Origin: Actinomycetota bacterium
GTDB lineage: Bacteria > Actinomycetota > Humimicrobiia > Humimicrobiales > Humimicrobiaceae
Assembly (NCBI GenBank): GCA_003563375.1
Contig: PWSB01000231.1
Coordinates: 1-5,926, forward strand
Reading direction: 5' to 3'
Length of the DNA: 5,926 nt
Shown: positions 1-3,348 of the stretch, in pieces
Numbering within the stretch: the first letter of the stretch is position 1
Layout: every line of letters starts with the position of its first letter
Made by a program: the position numbers and the translations under genes
The notes under the pieces: generated by a model
The model's database searches: none
What the model saw: only the letters and a program-made list of their open reading frames with translations
Told to the model about the DNA's origin: nothing

Positions 1-371
1 GTATTTCCCTTTCCTATATCATCTATAAACTTATTGTAGCCCACCTTTATCATAATGCCGTTTTTTGGATCATATACCTGCTTAAAATCCTTTGTGGTAA
101 GCTTAATATGCTCACCCTTTTTTACCATAACATCTTGTTTAAGGTCTCCAACCCTTATCTTGGGGCCTTGAAGGTCCAGCAGTATGGCGGGATTGGCATC
201 TAGCTCTGAGGCCGCCTTTCGGATCCTTTCAGTGGTGCGTACAACCTCGTTTTCGTCGGTATGGGAAGTATTTATTCTGGCTACATCCATTCCTGCAACT
301 ATCATCCTTTTTAGGGAGTCAAAATCATTGCAGGCAGGGCCTATGGTGCATACTACCTTTGTTTTTTTCAT
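1..371 (-). CDS. pyk: Pyruvate kinase, N-terminal part (cut by window edge)
   Basis: Pyruvate kinase transfers phosphate from phosphoenolpyruvate to ADP in the last step of glycolysis, in the cytoplasm. The first 123 codons are visible; the rest lies beyond position 1. The protein opens with the classic MKKTKVVCTIGPA start, followed by AGMDVARIN (Arg32 and Asn34 match the conserved substrate and cation-site region) and LLDLQGPKIRVG at residues 64-75. This is the first strand-helix part of the TIM barrel, leading toward the inserted B domain. ATG at 371 is preceded by AGGAG (377-381) with a 5-base spacer. The start overlaps the mazG stop as ATGA, suggesting translational coupling and co-transcription. 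Two deviations are visible: the usual NFSHG is NTSHT, and the usual TKGPE is LQGPK, the pattern linked to potassium independence. The family call is firm; the catalytic lysine and effector site are outside the window. Confidence 0.93.
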   Translation of the reverse strand, partial: MKKTKVVCTIGPACNDFDSLKRMIVAGMDVARINTSHTDENEVVRTTERIRKAASELDANPAILLDLQGPKIRVGDLKQDVMVKKGEHIKLTTKDFKQVYDPKNGIMIKVGYNKFIDDIGKGN

Positions 372-1204
372 AAAAGCTCCTGTTTTGCTTTTTGCCACAG
401 CTTCTCCTTTTCGCCTAAGGGAAGGTCTTTAAATTCAAGGTTCTTTTTTTCAGCATACTTCTCCATAAGGTCAAACCGGTCTATGAATTTTTTACAGGTA
501 AGCTTCAAACTTTCTTCGCAGTCTATTCCCAGTTTACGGCTCAGATTTACCGCAGAAAATAAAAGGTCCCCGATCTCCTGTTTGGTTGCCTCAAGATCTC
601 CCAGTTTTAGCACTTTTTTAAGCTCTAGGGTCTCTTCTTTGATCTTATCAAAAACTTCTGCGGCACTGTCCCAGTCAAAACCCAGGCGTGCTGCTCTTCT
701 CTGTATTTCATAAGCATAATGGAGTGCAGGAAGTATTGAAGGTATATTTGAAAAAATAGAATCGGATTCTTTCTTTTTTTGCTTTCTTTCCCTTTTTTTG
801 ATCTCTTCCCAATTAGCCAGGATCTCTTCTGAATCTTTTACTTTCTGGCTTCCAAAGACATGGGGGTGCCTTCTTACAAGTTTGCTTATTATGGTCTTTA
901 AGACATCGTTTATATCGAAATCGCTGTTTTCGGAGCCTATCCGGCTGTGGAAGACTACCTGCAAAAGAAGATCGCCGAGCTCTTCCTTGAGGCCGGCCAT
1001 ATCTTTTTTTTCAATTGATTCTACAGCCTCATAAGTCTCCTCAATAAGATTCTTCTTAAGGCTCTGGTGATTCTGCTCCCTGTCCCACATGCAGCCATGC
1101 TCAGACCTTAATGTGGCCATTATATCCAACAGCATCCTAAAGAGCCTGCAGCTGTCTTCAAGCTGTGCTACCTCTCCTAATCTAATGTCCCTTTTATCCT
1201 GCAC
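368..1204 (-). CDS. mazG: Nucleoside triphosphate pyrophosphohydrolase MazG
   Basis: MazG hydrolyses NTPs and dNTPs to monophosphates plus pyrophosphate, as a house-cleaning or stress-related cytoplasmic enzyme. At 278 residues it is slightly longer than E. coli MazG (about 263). Both all-alpha MazG repeats are present. Repeat 1 has EExxE at residues 55-59 and EELGD at 74-78. RRHPHVFG follows at 111-118, then a very basic linker (about 136-145). Repeat 2 has EExxE at 190-194 and EIGD at 210-213, and the conserved C-terminal Trp is at 270. Both metal-binding sets look intact. The usual CPWD is CMWD at 38-41. The GTG start at 1204 is the first possible start after an in-frame stop at 1217-1219 and has GAGGA 9 bases upstream. 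ATG at 1135 (codon 24) is an alternative, nearer the usual family N-terminus but with a weaker ribosome-binding site. The gene starts 2 bases after P2 stops and its TGA overlaps the pyk ATG, so it is inside a tight operon. Confidence 0.95.
   Translation of the reverse strand: MQDKRDIRLGEVAQLEDSCRLFRMLLDIMATLRSEHGCMWDREQNHQSLKKNLIEETYEAVESIEKKDMAGLKEELGDLLLQVVFHSRIGSENSDFDINDVLKTIISKLVRRHPHVFGSQKVKDSEEILANWEEIKKRERKQKKKESDSIFSNIPSILPALHYAYEIQRRAARLGFDWDSAAEVFDKIKEETLELKKVLKLGDLEATKQEIGDLLFSAVNLSRKLGIDCEESLKLTCKKFIDRFDLMEKYAEKKNLEFKDLPLGEKEKLWQKAKQELL
377..381 (-). promoter_or_regulatory. Ribosome-binding site of pyk inside mazG
   Basis: AGGAG in the penultimate mazG codons (CAG GAG) stands 5 bases before the pyk ATG, which shares ATGA with the mazG stop. 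This is a typical layout for translational coupling. Confidence 0.75.
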
Positions 1205-1206
1205 TA

Positions 1207-2214
1207 TTATTCTTCCTCAGGGAATAAGGTGCTTCTGAGTCCAGTATGATATTCTATCTCCGCATCCTCTATCAGCCCGTATATAAAATCTGTCCAGGCT
1301 TGGTTCCTCTCTTCGTTTTCCAGAAATACCATGGTGGTCTCTTTTACCTCCTCAAATTCCTTTATGTATTCTTCCTGGCGGTCAGTAACCAGCAATATAT
1401 GATACCCGAAAGAAGTCTCCACTATATCGCTCAATTCCCCTACTTCCAGGTCAAATGCGGCATCTTCAAATTCCTGGACCATCTCTCCCCGCCTGATATA
1501 CCCTATATCTCCACCGTTCTCTCCAGAAAAAAGATCATCCGAGCTCTCCATGGCAACTTCCTCAAAAGGCTTTCCATCTTCAAGCTCCTGCTGGGCCTGC
1601 TCTATCTTTTCTCTTGCTTCCTGTCTTTCCTGGTCAGTGGGGGGCTCCAATGTTCCTCCGCCGCTGTACTGTGCAAGTATGTGGCTCACTTTTACCATTT
1701 CGGGCTCTAAAAACATGGTTTCTTTATTATCCTGATAGAATTCCATTGCCTGGCTTTGGGATATCTCTATATCTTCGGTCACCAGGTCATATATCTTTCC
1801 CCGCAAGATCTGGTCCTGCAATTCATTTCTTAAAAAATCTTTGCTTATGCCACGGTTTTTTAGTTCCTCTTCAAGTTCAGCTTCTGAGGCATATGTCGAT
1901 ATTATTAGCTGGTACTCTTCTTCTATCTCCTGACGGCTTACCTCGATACCTGTTTCCGAACTGTATTGTTCCAAAAGCCTTACCACGATCAGGGAATCGA
2001 GGATATTGGTCCTTATCATTTCGAGCTGCTGTTCATCCTCAGCCATCATACCCGTTTGGTCCTGGCTTAATATAAAATCAACATATTTTTGCATCTCCTG
2101 CTCGGTCACCGGCTGGCCGCTTACACTTGCTACGGGGGTGTCCTGGCTGCACCCGAAAAAAGTAAGGGATATGCTTAAAATCAAAATGATCAGGATAAGA
2201 TTGGTCTTTTTCAA
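1207..2214 (-). CDS. PrsA/SurA-like parvulin-type peptidylprolyl isomerase lipoprotein (P2)
   Basis: This is a predicted extracytoplasmic foldase that catalyses cis-trans isomerisation of prolyl bonds and helps exported proteins fold. It has 335 residues. A lipoprotein signal peptide (Lys2-Lys3, hydrophobic core 6-20) ends at FFGC with lipidated Cys22. A SurA_N-like helical chaperone region spans about 28-172. A parvulin domain spans about 173-278, with VSHIL (His178), SDD (225-227), GGDIGY, GEMVQEF (Met245, Phe249) and FGYHIL (His272). A C-terminal helical extension follows. The active-site pattern looks complete. The TTG start at 2214 is supported by AGAAGGG 8 bases upstream, an exact signal-peptide start and the identical start choice in P1. 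P1 and P2 are about 48% identical by hand alignment and collinear without gaps for the first 182 residues; P2 then has an 8-residue Gly/Pro-rich insertion. The leader carries promoter-like boxes; mazG follows after 2 bases. PrsA is the nearest named family in monoderms, but I assign no symbol. Confidence 0.92.
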   Translation of the reverse strand: MKKTNLILIILILSISLTFFGCSQDTPVASVSGQPVTEQEMQKYVDFILSQDQTGMMAEDEQQLEMIRTNILDSLIVVRLLEQYSSETGIEVSRQEIEEEYQLIISTYASEAELEEELKNRGISKDFLRNELQDQILRGKIYDLVTEDIEISQSQAMEFYQDNKETMFLEPEMVKVSHILAQYSGGGTLEPPTDQERQEAREKIEQAQQELEDGKPFEEVAMESSDDLFSGENGGDIGYIRRGEMVQEFEDAAFDLEVGELSDIVETSFGYHILLVTDRQEEYIKEFEEVKETTMVFLENEERNQAWTDFIYGLIEDAEIEYHTGLRSTLFPEEE

Positions 2215-2222
2215 TTTATTTG

Positions 2223-2229
2223 CCCTTCT
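2223..2229 (-). promoter_or_regulatory. Ribosome-binding site of P2
   Basis: AGAAGGG lies 8 bases before the TTG at 2214 and supports that non-ATG start. It is at the same relative place as the P1 site, in the region collinear with the mfd tail. Confidence 0.65.
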
Positions 2230-2251
2230 GTCCTTTTAATACACAAAATCA

Positions 2252-2274
2252 ATTATAACATCTAAAACATTATA
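2252..2274 (-). promoter_or_regulatory. Putative promoter for P2-mazG-pyk: two TATAAT boxes, one with extended -10
   Basis: The gap carries two perfect TATAAT hexamers in minus orientation, at 2274-2269 and 2257-2252. The second is preceded by TG one base upstream (TGTTATAAT from 2260), an extended -10. No good -35 is seen: at 17 bases upstream the hexamers are AAGTCA (first box) and TTAGTC (second). The second box would start transcription near 2245, about 30 bases before the P2 TTG. It sits just after the terminator, where a promoter is expected. Caveat: the region is AT-rich, so TATAAT can occur by chance. Confidence 0.6.
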
Positions 2275-2305
2275 GACTAAATCCAAAAAAATGACTTTTC
2301 TTTTT

Positions 2306-2335
2306 AAAACAAAAGGCCCGGGTTCTATCCGGGCC
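2306..2335 (-). terminator. Rho-independent terminator after P1
   Basis: On the minus strand a 7-bp all-GC stem, GGCCCGG pairing with CCGGGCC, encloses the loop ATAGAAC and is followed directly by TTTTGTTTT (2314 down to 2306). This is a textbook intrinsic terminator for the mfd-P1 transcript. In the opposite direction the following T run is short and interrupted, so it is mainly a minus-strand terminator. It separates P1 from P2 and implies that P2-mazG-pyk needs its own promoter or read-through. Confidence 0.88.
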
Positions 2336-2361
2336 CTTTCTAAATAAAGTCCTGCTGGAGA

Positions 2362-3348
2362 TCAACCCTGGTCAGCGGTTACCATTGTACCCTTTATATC
2401 TGTATGAAACACTATTTCCGCCTCATCTATCAAGTGGAAGATAAGGTCTGTCCATGCCTGCTTACTTTGCTGGTCTTCGACATAGGCAGCTGCTACATCT
2501 TTTACCAGTTCGAATTCTTTCAGATGCTCTTTTTCCCGGTCGGTTACTGTCAAAATGTGAAAACCGGATTCGGTTTCGATTATCTCGCTCAACTCCCCGA
2601 TCTCAAGCTCAAATGCTGCTTGCTTGAAACTATCAGGAAACCTAGCCTTTCTTATATAACCTATGTCCCCGCCATTTTGAGAAGAATCTTCATCGTCCGA
2701 AAGTTCTTTGGCCACCTCTTCAAACGGCTTGCCTTCCCCTATCTGGCTAAAAGCAAATTCTATCTTCTCAATCGCCTTATGCCTTTCTTCTTCATCACTG
2801 AACTTGGCCAGTATATGGCTTACCTTTACCTTTTCGGCCTCCACAAACATCCTGCCTTTGTTCGCCTCGTAAAACTCCCTGGCCTGCTCCTCTGTTACCT
2901 CTATATCTTCTATGATGTATTCAAGGACCTTATCCCCGATGACCTGGTTTTTTAGTTCTCTTTTCAGAAATTCCTGGGTTATCCCCCTCTCTGCTAAAGC
3001 CTCTTCAAGCTGGGCCTCTGTATCGAACGAATCAACTATACGCACATACATCTGTTCAACTTCTTCTTCAAGTACCTCTATGTCCAATCCTTCTGCGTGC
3101 TGGCGGACAAGCCTCATGATAATGAGGGAATCAAGTATATCCGATCTTGCCGCATCAAGCCTCTCTTCATCCTGGGCCAGCATCCCTGTGGCGTCCTGGC
3201 TGGTCATAAAATCTATATTCATCTCAAGGTCTTTTTCGGTTATATCTTCTCCGTTAACCGTGGCTACAAGCGAAGGGCTTGAGCAGCCTATGGTCAAAAA
3301 AACAAACAACAAAGCTATTATTAATATGGTAAGACTAATTTTTTTCAA
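2362..3348 (-). CDS. PrsA/SurA-like parvulin-type peptidylprolyl isomerase lipoprotein (P1)
   Basis: This is a predicted membrane-anchored foldase of 328 residues and a paralogue of the next gene downstream. The signal peptide (Lys2-Lys3, core 4-20) ends at TIGC with Cys22, followed by two Ser. A SurA_N-like helical region covers about 28-172. The parvulin domain covers about 173-270: VSHIL (His178), SDD (217-219), NGGDIGY (225-231) and GFHIL (His264). Where canonical parvulins, and P2, have G-E-M in the proline-binding loop, P1 has A235-R-F237, so the usual Met is Phe and the Gly is Ala. Activity may persist, but substrate preference could differ. The TTG start at 3348 lies 14 bases inside the 3' end of mfd. 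Its ribosome-binding site, GAGGT at 3356-3360 with a 7-base spacer, is encoded by mfd codons, so translation is probably coupled to mfd. It ends in TGA and is followed 27 bases later by a Rho-independent terminator stem. Confidence 0.92.
   Translation of the reverse strand: MKKISLTILIIALLFVFLTIGCSSPSLVATVNGEDITEKDLEMNIDFMTSQDATGMLAQDEERLDAARSDILDSLIIMRLVRQHAEGLDIEVLEEEVEQMYVRIVDSFDTEAQLEEALAERGITQEFLKRELKNQVIGDKVLEYIIEDIEVTEEQAREFYEANKGRMFVEAEKVKVSHILAKFSDEEERHKAIEKIEFAFSQIGEGKPFEEVAKELSDDEDSSQNGGDIGYIRKARFPDSFKQAAFELEIGELSEIIETESGFHILTVTDREKEHLKEFELVKDVAAAYVEDQQSKQAWTDLIFHLIDEAEIVFHTDIKGTMVTADQG

Larger units (their letters stand above)
2215..2284 (-). repeat. Decayed duplicate of the mfd 3' end (leader of P2)
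   Basis: The 42-base core 2243-2284 matches 3375-3416 inside mfd at 34 positions without gaps. Read in the mfd frame it gives LDLVYNVLDVIIDFVY and then TAA (2236-2238), against LDLMYTVLSVIMDFKF in Mfd. The likeness continues, with a 2-base length difference, through the AAAAGGA-like ribosome-binding region to the TTG-AAA-AA start of the foldase gene. Matching stops just beyond 2285, which marks the likely duplication joint. It is a pseudogene fragment now serving as leader. Confidence 0.82.

Noticed and set aside
774..799. Two runs of seven A in the mazG message, as a possible programmed frameshift or slippage site
   Set aside because: The codon frame (ATC AAA AAA AGG) does not give a standard slippery heptamer, the downstream frame is intact MazG, and Lys-rich codons explain the runs.
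1116..1118. CMWD in place of CPWD in MazG as an active-site defect
   Set aside because: The metal-binding EExxE and ExxD sets in both repeats and the C-terminal Trp are intact, so a single Pro-to-Met change is only a minor variant.
1246..1710. Plus-strand open frame of 154 codons
   Set aside because: It lies opposite P2, has no ribosome-binding site or family likeness, and is explained as a shadow of the coding strand.
2236..2300. Short open stretch ending in TAA upstream of P2 as a small gene
   Set aside because: It has no start codon with a ribosome-binding site and runs back into the terminator. It is better explained as the mfd tail relic.
2404..2955. Plus-strand open frame of 183 codons
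   Set aside because: It is wholly antisense to P1, whose signal peptide and parvulin motifs are unmistakable. Its Tyr/Phe/Leu/Cys-rich composition is typical of an antisense shadow.
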